Shown in pieces: positions 52,403 to 60,469 of a DNA stretch of 64,000 nucleotides (its first letter is position 1; each line of letters begins with the position of its first letter). The stretch comes from JBLMYQ01 sp050260055 (lineage in GTDB: Bacteria > Bacillota > Clostridia > Acetivibrionales > UBA4821). The translations under genes were made by a program, and so were the position numbers. A model generated the notes under the pieces. That model did no database searches, had not been told where the DNA came from, and saw nothing but the letters and a program-made list of their open reading frames with translations. The stretch is from positions 1 to 64,000 of the forward strand of contig JBLNBO010000042.1 of assembly GCA_050260055.1 (NCBI GenBank), written 5' to 3'.

Positions 52403-52564
52403 CTAATCTTGCTTTATCAATTTTGTGGGCATCTTGGGTTCATAGCCAAACCAGAAAATACTTGTTGAGCTTGCTGACATTAAAGCGAACAGAGTAGCTG
52501 TCATGCCTAGTAATGAAAGCATTTTGATGTAAGTTTCCTTGACTGCTAATTTAATACCTGTCAT
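52403..52564 (-). CDS. agrD: AgrD-type cyclic lactone autoinducer precursor peptide
   Basis: A 53-residue peptide. It has an amphipathic N-terminus (MTGIKLAVKETYIKML), a hydrophobic and small-residue segment, the core STSIFWFG and the charged recognition tail YEPKMPTKL. The tail matches the YEPKxP tail of known AgrD peptides. The ring residue is usually Cys; here no Cys exists in the whole peptide, and Ser35 is the likely ring-forming residue, which would give a lactone. It lies 36 bases after agrB. GGGGGG-type sequence (52570-52575) precedes the ATG. Confidence 0.85.
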   Translation of the reverse strand: MTGIKLAVKETYIKMLSLLGMTATLFALMSASSTSIFWFGYEPKMPTKLIKQD

Positions 52565-52600
52565 GGAAAACCCCCCTTATTTTTTTTATATAAAGCACTC

Positions 52601-53233
52601 TTATTCAAGAGGCTCTATTTCCTGATTATTAATACTTCTCCAGCCATATTTGCATCCAACGATTTTATATATGATGGGCAGCATACTAATGCTTTCAAAT
52701 AATGTAATCATGATTAACAAGGTTGATATTACCGGACTCTTTATTATTGTTAATGCAATCATAAATATTAATCCCATAGAAAATGCTGAGTATAGTCGTT
52801 GTCTTTCTCTGAACATTCTGCTTAATATTGGCTTTTGTTCAACATCCGCAGGCGCAAAGTAATAAATTATAATACAGTTTATAATGAATATTGTAAAAAA
52901 TAATATACCTGTAAAATTTACATATGAGGATAAAAATACTGAAGAATAGACTGCTCCTAGAAAAATAATTGAGCTAAAAACAAAACATCCGATGTGGGTA
53001 TTTGAGTGTGCACCGCCAGCAAAACAGCGATAGAATCCAAATGTCACCATTGATATTAAGACTAAATTCAAGATTCCAAGGTAATATGCAATAGCAAGTA
53101 AAACAATCGTCTTAATAATTTGAGAAAAAAGTACTGTAAGACCATAGTTGATTATTTCTGCTTTTTCTTCATCAACATCCTTAACATTCATTTTTATTGT
53201 CATGGTCAGTTTATTACTCAGTGCATCCATCAT
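52601..53233 (-). CDS. agrB: AgrB-type pheromone-processing membrane endopeptidase
   Basis: AgrB cleaves the AgrD tail and closes the peptide ring. The 210-residue product has the catalytic His and Cys in FAGGAHSNTHIGCFVFS, and about six hydrophobic segments. AGAGG lies 10 bases before the double ATG. With agrD it forms a two-gene unit convergent with agrA-agrC. Confidence 0.92.
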   Translation of the reverse strand: MMDALSNKLTMTIKMNVKDVDEEKAEIINYGLTVLFSQIIKTIVLLAIAYYLGILNLVLISMVTFGFYRCFAGGAHSNTHIGCFVFSSIIFLGAVYSSVFLSSYVNFTGILFFTIFIINCIIIYYFAPADVEQKPILSRMFRERQRLYSAFSMGLIFMIALTIIKSPVISTLLIMITLFESISMLPIIYKIVGCKYGWRSINNQEIEPLE

Positions 53234-53323
53234 TTCACATCAACCTCTTTTTCTCCAATTTTGAAGTACAGGTTGCAAATCTATAACGGATGTTCAAGAC
53301 AATACATATTTTTTACGTTACCA

Positions 53324-53338
53324 TACAATTTTATTGTA
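53324..53338. promoter_or_regulatory. Inverted repeat upstream of agrB
   Basis: TACAAT-TTT-ATTGTA, a perfect 6-bp palindrome about 90 bases before agrB. It could be an operator for the LytTR regulator, but it does not match the usual LytTR direct-repeat box. The rest of 53234-53611 holds no gene. Confidence 0.25.
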
Positions 53339-53529
53339 CTACAAACTAAAAAATAATGCTGTATAAATGATTGAAATACATTTTTTTATGTCTAAAAAGT
53401 TCGATTTTTGCATTTTACAAATAAAAAAACCATGTTTATATTTGCACAAAATATTTTAGGATGCATATTATACTACTATCCCCACCATCGGCAGCTACAG
53501 GATTTTTCCTGTGGTTTTTAAATAAAAAA

Positions 53530-53555
53530 GCCTGTATATCGCAAGATATACAGGC
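53530..53555 (-). terminator. Terminator after gatB
   Basis: An 11-bp stem GCCTGTATATC / GATATACAGGC with a 4-base loop and a T-tract on the minus strand. A second small hairpin (ACAGGA...TCCTGT) follows at about 53497-53512. Confidence 0.85.
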
Positions 53556-53611
53556 AATGTTTTTAACAGTAAAGTTATAGATTTCGCAGATTTATGAACC
53601 TGCCTAATCTA

Positions 53612-55039
53612 TTATCCAAGAAGGTCTTTTAAAATCTTATTTATAATTTGCGGATTTGCTTTTCCTTTTGTCGCTTTCATTGATTGTCCTACCAAAAATC
53701 CCATAGCTTTATCTTTTCCAGCTTTGTAATCTTCCACTGATTGCTGATTTTCCGCAAGAACCTGCTTAACTATCTCAATCAGTTCTCCTTCATCACTAAT
53801 CTGAATGAGCCCCTTTTCTTTTACAATATCTTCAGGTCTCTTTGCAGATACAAACATCTCTTCAAATACAGTCTTTGCAATCGTTCCACTGATTGTTCCC
53901 TTTTGAATCAAGGCTATTAAATCAGCCAAATCTGAAGGTTTGAACGGAATATTTGAATATTCGATATTCTTCTCTTTCATAATCCTCATCATATCGCCCA
54001 TCATCCAATTGCTGACTAATTTAGCATTTTGGCTTACATTTGCTGCCTCTTCAAAAAACGCTGCTAATACTTTTGAGCTGGTAAGAAGTCCTGCATCATA
54101 CTCTGGAATTCCGTATGACTCTATATATCTTTTCATTTTTACATCAGGGAGCTCTGGCAATGAATCTTTCACTTTCTTTATATAATCATCGGAAAGGACG
54201 ATAGGAGCAAGGTCAGGATCCGGAAAATATCTGTAATCATGAGCTTCTTCTTTACTTCTCATGGAATAGCTTGTTCCCTTCTCATCATCCCATCTTCTTG
54301 TTTCCTGCACTATCTCTCCGCCATTTTCTAATTCATCTTTTTGCCTTTTTATTTCAGATTCTGCGGCATGCAAAACAGCTCTGAACGAATTGAGGTTTTT
54401 CATTTCGGTTCTTGTCCCGAATTTTTCTGAGCCCTCAGGCCTGAGTGAAAGATTTACATCGCATCTTAGTGAGCCTTCCTGCATCTTGCAGTCAGAAACC
54501 TCTATATATTCAAGAATTGTCTTTATTTTTTCAAGTACGGCTTTTGCTTCCTCAGGATTTCTCATATCAGGCTCGGTTACAATCTCAATGAGCGGTACTC
54601 CGCAGCGATTCAAGTCAACCAGTGAGCCAGAACCCCATTGGTCGTGAAGCAGTTTTCCTGCATCTTCCTCAATATGAATCCTTGTAATTCCTATCCGCTT
54701 TGTTTTCCCATCAAGCTCAATATCAATATAACCGTTTTTGCAAAGCGGTAAATCATACTGTGATATTTGATATGCTTTTGGAAGGTCAGGATAAAAATAG
54801 TTCTTTCTATCTTGCTTGCTGTATTTTGCAATCTCACAATTGGTTGCAAGACCAGCTTTAACAGCATATTCAACAACCTTTTCATTCAATACCGGCAGTA
54901 CTCCCGGCATACCTGTACAAATCGGACAGCAGTGTGTATTTACCTCTCCCCCGAATTCGGTTGTACAACTGCAAAATATTTTCGATTTTGTTGAAAGCTC
55001 AGAATGTATTTCCAAGCCAATAACCGTTTCGTAACTCAA
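53612..55039 (-). CDS. gatB: Asp-tRNA(Asn)/Glu-tRNA(Gln) amidotransferase subunit B
   Basis: GatB binds mischarged tRNA and activates it for amidation. The 475-residue product has YETVIGLEIHSEL, the zinc cysteines (FCSCTT, HCCPICTGMPG), YFYPDLPKAYQISQ and DYRYFPDPDLAP, with a YqeY-like C-terminal domain. The start is TTG at 55039 (giving SYETVIG), 7 bases after GGAGAGG; the frame to 55090 overlaps the upstream methyltransferase gene. The other subunits lie upstream, separated by two unrelated genes. Confidence 0.95.
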   Translation of the reverse strand: MSYETVIGLEIHSELSTKSKIFCSCTTEFGGEVNTHCCPICTGMPGVLPVLNEKVVEYAVKAGLATNCEIAKYSKQDRKNYFYPDLPKAYQISQYDLPLCKNGYIDIELDGKTKRIGITRIHIEEDAGKLLHDQWGSGSLVDLNRCGVPLIEIVTEPDMRNPEEAKAVLEKIKTILEYIEVSDCKMQEGSLRCDVNLSLRPEGSEKFGTRTEMKNLNSFRAVLHAAESEIKRQKDELENGGEIVQETRRWDDEKGTSYSMRSKEEAHDYRYFPDPDLAPIVLSDDYIKKVKDSLPELPDVKMKRYIESYGIPEYDAGLLTSSKVLAAFFEEAANVSQNAKLVSNWMMGDMMRIMKEKNIEYSNIPFKPSDLADLIALIQKGTISGTIAKTVFEEMFVSAKRPEDIVKEKGLIQISDEGELIEIVKQVLAENQQSVEDYKAGKDKAMGFLVGQSMKATKGKANPQIINKILKDLLG

Positions 55040-55073
55040 ATCAAATCCTCTCCTTCTTTGTATTTGCTTGTTT

Positions 55074-55808
55074 TCAGACTTTCTCAGCACTAATTATTAA
55101 ATACAGCGGCCTTTTAAGGTATTTCCCTAATTCACCGTTTTTCTCTATATCTTCCTTAGTTGGAACAGTTTCCATTATTCGTTTAATTTTAAATCCGTTA
55201 TTAATTAAGGCATCTGTATAATTCCCAATAGTTCTGTGATATTTTACAAACATATGATCCATCCATTTTGTTTCTCTAGGCCCTGGTACTCCATAATTAT
55301 CTAATCTCCAATATAGGTATTCTCCAGTCTTTATATCTATCTCCCACCCTAGATTATAGGATGCAGTAGATGTTGGATGCTCAGTAGAAAAGACTAACAT
55401 TCCTCCAGATGATAATATATTGTTAACCCTTCCAAACAGCTTATCAATATCTTCAATATAATGAATTACTATATTGCTTGTAACTAACTCAAACGAGTCA
55501 TTTTCAAAATCAATTCTTTCTATTGGCATTTTTAGATAAGTAATATCCCTATTTCCCTTTTTAGATTCTGCCATTTCAATCATTTTTCCGGAAGAATCAA
55601 CGCCAACTACTTTTGCCCCCATATCATACAGCAGTCTTGAATAATCACCAAACCCACAGCCTAAATCAAGTATCCTCTTATTCTTTACATCAGGCAGAAG
55701 AGTAAGAAAATTTGGTTTCTCTACAAGTTCATTTGCGCTATATTGGTTTTCCCGCCACAAAGTATATTTTTTAAAGAAGCTGTCAGTATCATAGTTTGCT
55801 GCACTCAT
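55074..55808 (-). CDS. Class I SAM-dependent methyltransferase
   Basis: A 244-residue methyltransferase with ILDLGCGFGDYSRLL, VVGVDSSGKMI, IERIDFENDSFELVTSNIVIHYIED and FSTEHPT. It resembles small-molecule methyltransferases of the UbiE/biotin-synthesis-BioC type; substrate unknown. The start at 55808 (MSAANYDTD) follows AGGTGG. It lies between the trpF-like gene and gatB. Confidence 0.85.
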   Translation of the reverse strand: MSAANYDTDSFFKKYTLWRENQYSANELVEKPNFLTLLPDVKNKRILDLGCGFGDYSRLLYDMGAKVVGVDSSGKMIEMAESKKGNRDITYLKMPIERIDFENDSFELVTSNIVIHYIEDIDKLFGRVNNILSSGGMLVFSTEHPTSTASYNLGWEIDIKTGEYLYWRLDNYGVPGPRETKWMDHMFVKYHRTIGNYTDALINNGFKIKRIMETVPTKEDIEKNGELGKYLKRPLYLIISAEKV

Positions 55809-55842
55809 CCCGATCACCACCTATATTTCTTCAAATAAAAGG

Positions 55843-56484
55843 TTACTTATTCTTTGCTTTTTCAATGAATTGCTTCATTTTACTATAATCCTTAAACCCA
55901 TCCTGGCCGTTAACCCCTGATTGAACATCCACCCCATAAGGCTTTACAATTTTTATTGCTTCAACAATATTCTCAGGTTTTAATCCGCCTGCAAGTATCA
56001 CTGGCAAAGGACATTCACTTACAATTCTCTTACTAATATTCCAATCATGTGTTAATCCAGTCCCACCCACAGCACCGTTTGCTTTATTAGAACTGTCAAG
56101 CAATATGGTATCTGCATTATTATAAAAATCTTTACAATTATCGATTGATTCTGCATCCATCACATGAATAGTTTTAATTATTTTTATATTCTGTATCTCT
56201 TTTTTGATTTGAACTATATCTTCCGGAGAGTTATGACCATGAAGCTGAATAGAAGTAACTCCAATATATTTAGCTAAATCTACTATTTCTTTAATATCGG
56301 TTATTGTAACAACCATTACTGAACTGCAAAACGGCGGTAATTTTTGCACAATCTTTTTAGCAACGGTTGGGTCTATTGAGTTCTTTGAAGAAGTCTTAAT
56401 CAATAGTCCAATAGCATCCGCCCCAAACTCAACAGCTTTAAGTGCATCTTCTATTCGTTTAATACCGCAAATTTTCACCTTCAT
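55843..56484 (-). CDS. trpF: Phosphoribosylanthranilate isomerase-like protein
   Basis: A 213-residue TIM barrel of the TrpF family: KICGIKR with the catalytic Cys, the catalytic-Asp strand near ILLDSS, LAGGLKPENI and GVDVQSGVNG. No other tryptophan gene is in the window. Residues are close to but not identical with the canonical VSSGVE phosphate loop (QSGVNG), so it may be a true TrpF or a paralogue with another role. Confidence 0.8.
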   Translation of the reverse strand: MKVKICGIKRIEDALKAVEFGADAIGLLIKTSSKNSIDPTVAKKIVQKLPPFCSSVMVVTITDIKEIVDLAKYIGVTSIQLHGHNSPEDIVQIKKEIQNIKIIKTIHVMDAESIDNCKDFYNNADTILLDSSNKANGAVGGTGLTHDWNISKRIVSECPLPVILAGGLKPENIVEAIKIVKPYGVDVQSGVNGQDGFKDYSKMKQFIEKAKNK

Positions 56485-56511
56485 AATTCACCTTCATAAT
56501 GTCAACTGATT

Positions 56512-57975
56512 TTATAAGTTCGGTCTTTTCTTCTCTGCTCCTGTATTCTGCTCATAAGTATATGCCGCCCTAAGCATGGTACTTTCATCAAAAGCCTTTC
56601 CTACCAATTGGAATCCTATTGGCAGACCCTTGCTGTCAAAACCGCAAGGTACTGAGATTCCAGGTAAGCCTGCAATATTTATAGAAACTGTACAAATATC
56701 AGCTAAATACATTTCTAAAGGATTCTCTGACTTCTCGCCAATTTTAAATGCTGTAGTTGGAGAAGTCGGGAACATTATTAAATCATATTTCTCAAGTACC
56801 TGATCAAAACTTCTTCTAATAAGAGTTTTAACCTGGAGTGCCTTCTTATAATATGCATCGTAATAACCAGCACTTAATGCATAGGTACCAAGCATAATCC
56901 TACGTTTAACTTCTGGTCCAAAGCCTTCGCTTCTTGATTTCTTATATAAGTCAATAAGATTGTTGAACTTTTCAGCTCTGTAACCATATTTCACACCGTC
57001 AAATCTTGCAAGGTTTGAGCTTGCCTCAGCTGAAGAAATGAGATAGTAAGCAGGCAGTGCATATTCTGCCATTGGAAGTGATACTTCTCCAATCTCTGCA
57101 CCTAGATTCTTTAAAACTTCTACCGCATTAAGAACTGCTTTTTTAACCTCATTATTTATGCCTTCTCCAAAATATTCTTTTGGCAAACCAATTTTAAGCC
57201 CTTTAACATTATTTTCAAGTGCTTTAGTGTAATCCGGATGATTCGTGTTTACTGACGTCGAATCAGCTGGGTCATATCCTGTAATTGTATTTAATACTAG
57301 TGCGCAGTCAGTAATATCTTTTGTTACTGGCCCAATTTGATCCAGCGAAGAAGCAAAAGCTATTAATCCATACCTTGAAACTGCACCATAAGTTGGCTTC
57401 AACCCAATTACGCCGCATAAAGATGCCGGTTGGCGAATCGAACCACCTGTATCAGAACCTAAAGAGAAAACTGCTTCATCTGCTGAAACAGATGCTACAG
57501 AACCTCCGCTTGATCCTCCCGGTACACAGCTTAAATCCCAAGGATTCTTTGTCTTCTTAAAAGCTGAATTCTCAGTTGACCCTCCCATAGCGAATTCATC
57601 CATATTCAATTTACCGAGCAATATAGCTTTTTCACCTTTTAATTTTTGGATAACTGTTGCGTCATATGGCGGAACAAAGTTTTGCAGTATTTTCGATGAA
57701 CATGTTGTCAACAAATCCTTTGTACACATATTGTCTTTTATAGCCATTGGTATACCAGCTAAAGCAGGCATTTCATCTCCGGCATCAAAACCTTTTTGTA
57801 TTTCTTTAGCGTTATTAATTATTTCTGCTTCATCCAGAACCAGATTATAAGCCTCAACCTTCGAATCAACCTTTTTTATTCTGTCTATGTAAGCTTTTGC
57901 AACCTCAGGTACGCTTGCTTTCTTTTCTCTAAACATATCTTTAAGTTCATGTGCTGTGTATTTATATAATTCCAC
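56512..57975 (-). CDS. gatA: Asp-tRNA(Asn)/Glu-tRNA(Gln) amidotransferase subunit A
   Basis: GatA is the amidase-signature subunit that releases ammonia from glutamine. The 487-residue product has the catalytic triad: Lys in PMAIKDN, and the two Ser in GGSSGGSVASV and GSDTGGSIRQPASLCG. ATAGGAGGAA precedes the ATG. A 275-base gap with a repeat separates it from gatC. Confidence 0.96.
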   Translation of the reverse strand: MELYKYTAHELKDMFREKKASVPEVAKAYIDRIKKVDSKVEAYNLVLDEAEIINNAKEIQKGFDAGDEMPALAGIPMAIKDNMCTKDLLTTCSSKILQNFVPPYDATVIQKLKGEKAILLGKLNMDEFAMGGSTENSAFKKTKNPWDLSCVPGGSSGGSVASVSADEAVFSLGSDTGGSIRQPASLCGVIGLKPTYGAVSRYGLIAFASSLDQIGPVTKDITDCALVLNTITGYDPADSTSVNTNHPDYTKALENNVKGLKIGLPKEYFGEGINNEVKKAVLNAVEVLKNLGAEIGEVSLPMAEYALPAYYLISSAEASSNLARFDGVKYGYRAEKFNNLIDLYKKSRSEGFGPEVKRRIMLGTYALSAGYYDAYYKKALQVKTLIRRSFDQVLEKYDLIMFPTSPTTAFKIGEKSENPLEMYLADICTVSINIAGLPGISVPCGFDSKGLPIGFQLVGKAFDESTMLRAAYTYEQNTGAEKKRPNL

Positions 57976-57993
57976 TATGCTTCCTCCTATCAG

Positions 57994-58113
57994 AAAAACG
58001 TGATAAACTTCGTATTGCTATGTTACCCTTCGGGCTCGGAGCTCTCACATATATGATATATGTTCCGAGCTTTTCACCTCGTGTGCCTTGCACTATTCAT
58101 TTCTAACGTTTTT
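57994..58113. mobile_element. MITE-like repeat of about 120 bp between gatC and gatA
   Basis: Both ends read AAAAACGT inward, with further imperfect matches for about 25 bases. The middle holds a palindrome (GCTCGGA...TCCGAGC around ACATATAT/ATATATGT). It has no coding capacity. The adjoining 58170-58250 holds another A/T-rich hairpin sequence with AAGCTT arms. Confidence 0.45.
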
Positions 58114-58250
58114 ATGTTTATTATTCAAAAGGTTCAAAAAGCAAGTATTGCTAGAAAGAAGTAAAGGTTAAAAGCGGAGCATATTTTTATATGTGAGCAT
58201 TTTAAGCTTTGCTTCTGACAACGCAAGGCGAAGCTTTTTGGGACTTTTGC

Positions 58251-58550
58251 CTATTCAACTACTTTGGGGACTTTTATACATCCATTTGCACTCTCCGGTG
58301 CATTTCTAATCATATCATCTACATCATAAGATGGTTTCACTTCATCTTTTCTTAAAACATTTTTGATATCCAAAATATGTGCTGTAGGTTGTATACCTTC
58401 TGTTTCAACCTCGCTAAGCTTGTCCGCAAAATCAATTATTGCAGCTAAGTCTTTTATCATTTTTTCTTTTTCTTCTGGCGTTAATTCAAGACGTGCAAGA
58501 TTGGCAACATGTTCAATCTCTTCAACCGTTAGCTTCATTGCATTTTTCAT
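58251..58550 (-). CDS. gatC: Asp-tRNA(Asn)/Glu-tRNA(Gln) amidotransferase subunit C
   Basis: GatC holds GatA and GatB together. The 99-residue product matches the family: LTVEEIEHVANLARLELTPEE and LRKDEVKPSYD. Either the ATG at 58550 or that at 58538 (MKLTVEE, as in homologues) could be the start; the AAAGGG lies 1 base from the first and 12 from the second. Confidence 0.92.
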   Translation of the reverse strand: MKNAMKLTVEEIEHVANLARLELTPEEKEKMIKDLAAIIDFADKLSEVETEGIQPTAHILDIKNVLRKDEVKPSYDVDDMIRNAPESANGCIKVPKVVE

Positions 58551-58800
58551 CCCTTTCTATTCTTTTAAGAAAAATTAAATGTAAATTTTCAATTGATTAC
58601 ATATTGAACCCATTTAATTATCGGTGTTCATTATATATTAATATAAATATTTTGGCAATTGCAAACAATCAATAAGTTTTAAATAATAGGTGAGTTTTTA
58701 TAGGTCTATATACCTATAAAAATTGGTTCTTGCAGTTTATTAATTATTGCCAGTAATTGTTATATAATTAAATTAGAAGGATAAAAAAGGAGGAACCTTT

Positions 58801-59214
58801 ATGCATGCTTGTAATTGTGAAAGATGCGGGAAGCTTGTTATGTCGGAAGTAAGCTCCATATGCATTGATTGTATAGAAGATGAAGAAAGAGAATTTGATA
58901 GAATTAAAGAATATCTTAACGAAAATCCTTTTGCTACTGTTTTTCAAGTATCTGTATCATTGAATGTTTCATTTAAGAGTATTAAAAGATATTTAAGGGA
59001 AAATAAGTTGGAAATAATAGAAAGAGGCAACCAGAAAAATGAATTTCTAAGATGCCTAAAATGCGGAGCGCCGATTCAATGCGGCTGTTATTGTACAAAA
59101 TGTGCTACAAGTGTACAAACAAACTCTATATCAGAAGAAAGACGTTTGCAGCATAGTTATCAAAGTTCTGATTCCAGAAAATCGACTATAGTATGCTCTA
59201 GAAAAGCAGTATAA
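58801..59214 (+). CDS. YvyF-like flagellar operon protein
   Basis: A 137-residue protein with an N-terminal zinc ribbon (CNCERCGKL, then CIDCIEDEE), a helix-turn-helix-like middle (ENPFATVFQVSVSLNVSFKSIKRYLRENKLE) and a second Cys cluster (CLKCGAPIQCGCYCTKC). The order matches the YvyF/TIGR03826 family found in flagellar operons. No flagellar gene is adjacent here. AAAGGAGG precedes the ATG. The upstream 250 bases hold a TATAAT at about 58762 but no clear -35. Confidence 0.75.
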   Translation: MHACNCERCGKLVMSEVSSICIDCIEDEEREFDRIKEYLNENPFATVFQVSVSLNVSFKSIKRYLRENKLEIIERGNQKNEFLRCLKCGAPIQCGCYCTKCATSVQTNSISEERRLQHSYQSSDSRKSTIVCSRKAV

Positions 59215-59221
59215 TATAGTA

Positions 59222-59878
59222 TTAAGTTATCTCTTTTCTAAACCAGCTTGAAAATAACTTAGTAAAAAACAAATCATGCTTTTGTTTGATATACAAAAAC
59301 CCAAAAATTGAAACAACGCCTGCGCCAACAGCATCAACAATTAAATCAACCATTGTATCCACCAGCCCATCCTCGCCTGGGTTCCTAAATTTTTGCATAT
59401 TTAATCCAAATATTCTATCCATTCCGAATTCATAGAACTCCCAAATAACCCCTATGGTTAATGCAAAACAAAAGGCAAAAAGAACAATAAAAAACGGGCT
59501 TAAATTAACATTTTTGTCATACTGCTGATTTAGCATATATACAAACATAAAGCCAATAATACCTAATATAAATCCCGATGTAGTGTGAAGCATAATATCC
59601 CACCACCAGAACCTATCATAGAAACCTCGTAGTTCTCCAAGAAATTGTGCAGCAAATATAAATACTGTAATTATTATCTGCATCGAAGAAGGCAGATACA
59701 CTCTAAAACGCTTTTCCAAAACATTAGGGTAAAATGTCAGCATTAAAGTTATTACTAGGACAAATAATCCGTCAAATCTTCCCGTGAATAAATATGCAAC
59801 AATTGCAATTATAAGTATGGCTCTTATTGTCCAGCTTATAATTTCGTTCCATTTCTTTGGCATCCTGGCTTTTTGCAT
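59222..59878 (-). CDS. Membrane protein of the DUF2238/YjdF type
   Basis: A 218-residue integral membrane protein with about six helices. The family-like motifs are FWWWDIMLHTTSGFILG, GVIWEFYEFGMD and DTMVDLIVDAVGAG. Function unknown. It follows the 3' part of dpaA on the same strand with a 100-base A+T-rich gap. In many spore-formers dpaB follows dpaA, and it is absent here. Confidence 0.75.
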   Translation of the reverse strand: MQKARMPKKWNEIISWTIRAILIIAIVAYLFTGRFDGLFVLVITLMLTFYPNVLEKRFRVYLPSSMQIIITVFIFAAQFLGELRGFYDRFWWWDIMLHTTSGFILGIIGFMFVYMLNQQYDKNVNLSPFFIVLFAFCFALTIGVIWEFYEFGMDRIFGLNMQKFRNPGEDGLVDTMVDLIVDAVGAGVVSIFGFLYIKQKHDLFFTKLFSSWFRKEIT

Positions 59879-59980
59879 AACATCACTTCCTTATATGAAG
59901 ATACCTATAATACTTCCATAATTATAATATATTATATTCACTTACTTATAAAGACTATTAATCTTCGCCTATTTTTGTTT

Positions 59981-60469
59981 CTATTCAGAAATAATATTAT
60001 ATATTGTGTCCTTCATATATTTAGCTGCACTTACCGGAGCAACTTTTCCCGGAAGTGATAATGCCCATATGGTTTTCAAACCGACTTCTTTCGCTTTTTC
60101 AAAGTTTATTCCCCCTGGTTTTGATGCAAGGTCAATTATTAGAGCATCTTTCTTAATGCTTTCAAGTTCTTTGACATCGAGGATAATATGTGGAACAGTA
60201 TTAAATATTACATCAAAGTTATTTAAATAGTTTGAAATTTCAGACATTCTTATTGGCAAATATCCTGATGTTTCAATCCATGCCAGATCCGAATATTTAC
60301 GGGCGGCTACTGATACTTTTGCCCCGATGCCTTGGAGCATTTTGGACAATACTTTACCAATCCTCCCATAACCGAGAATTAAGATTTTTGAGTTGTGTAA
60401 TGTTATTGGAAGTTCCTCCATTGCAATTTGTATTGCCCCTTCTGCCGTAGGTATTGCGTTTTCGATAAA
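59981..60469 (-). pseudogene. dpaA: 3' part of dpaA (spoVFA), dipicolinate synthase subunit A, interrupted by a mobile element
   Basis: Subunit A of dipicolinate synthase makes the spore-core calcium chelator in the mother cell. Only the C-terminal half is here. The frame opens at 60469 after a TGA and reads IENAIPTAEGAIQIAME, then LILGYGRIGKVLSKML (a Rossmann dinucleotide site) and DLASKPGGINF. The motif NAIPTAEG lies mid-protein in family members, so about the first 130-150 residues are missing. Directly upstream is the 3' end of a large serine recombinase gene on the same strand. The fragment is intact to its stop and shows no decay, which suggests that excision restores the gene (inference). 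Confidence 0.85.

Noticed and set aside
53234..53611. LytTR direct-repeat boxes before agrB
   Set aside because: ACGTTA and CCGTTA strings occur once each but not as a properly spaced pair that fits the consensus.
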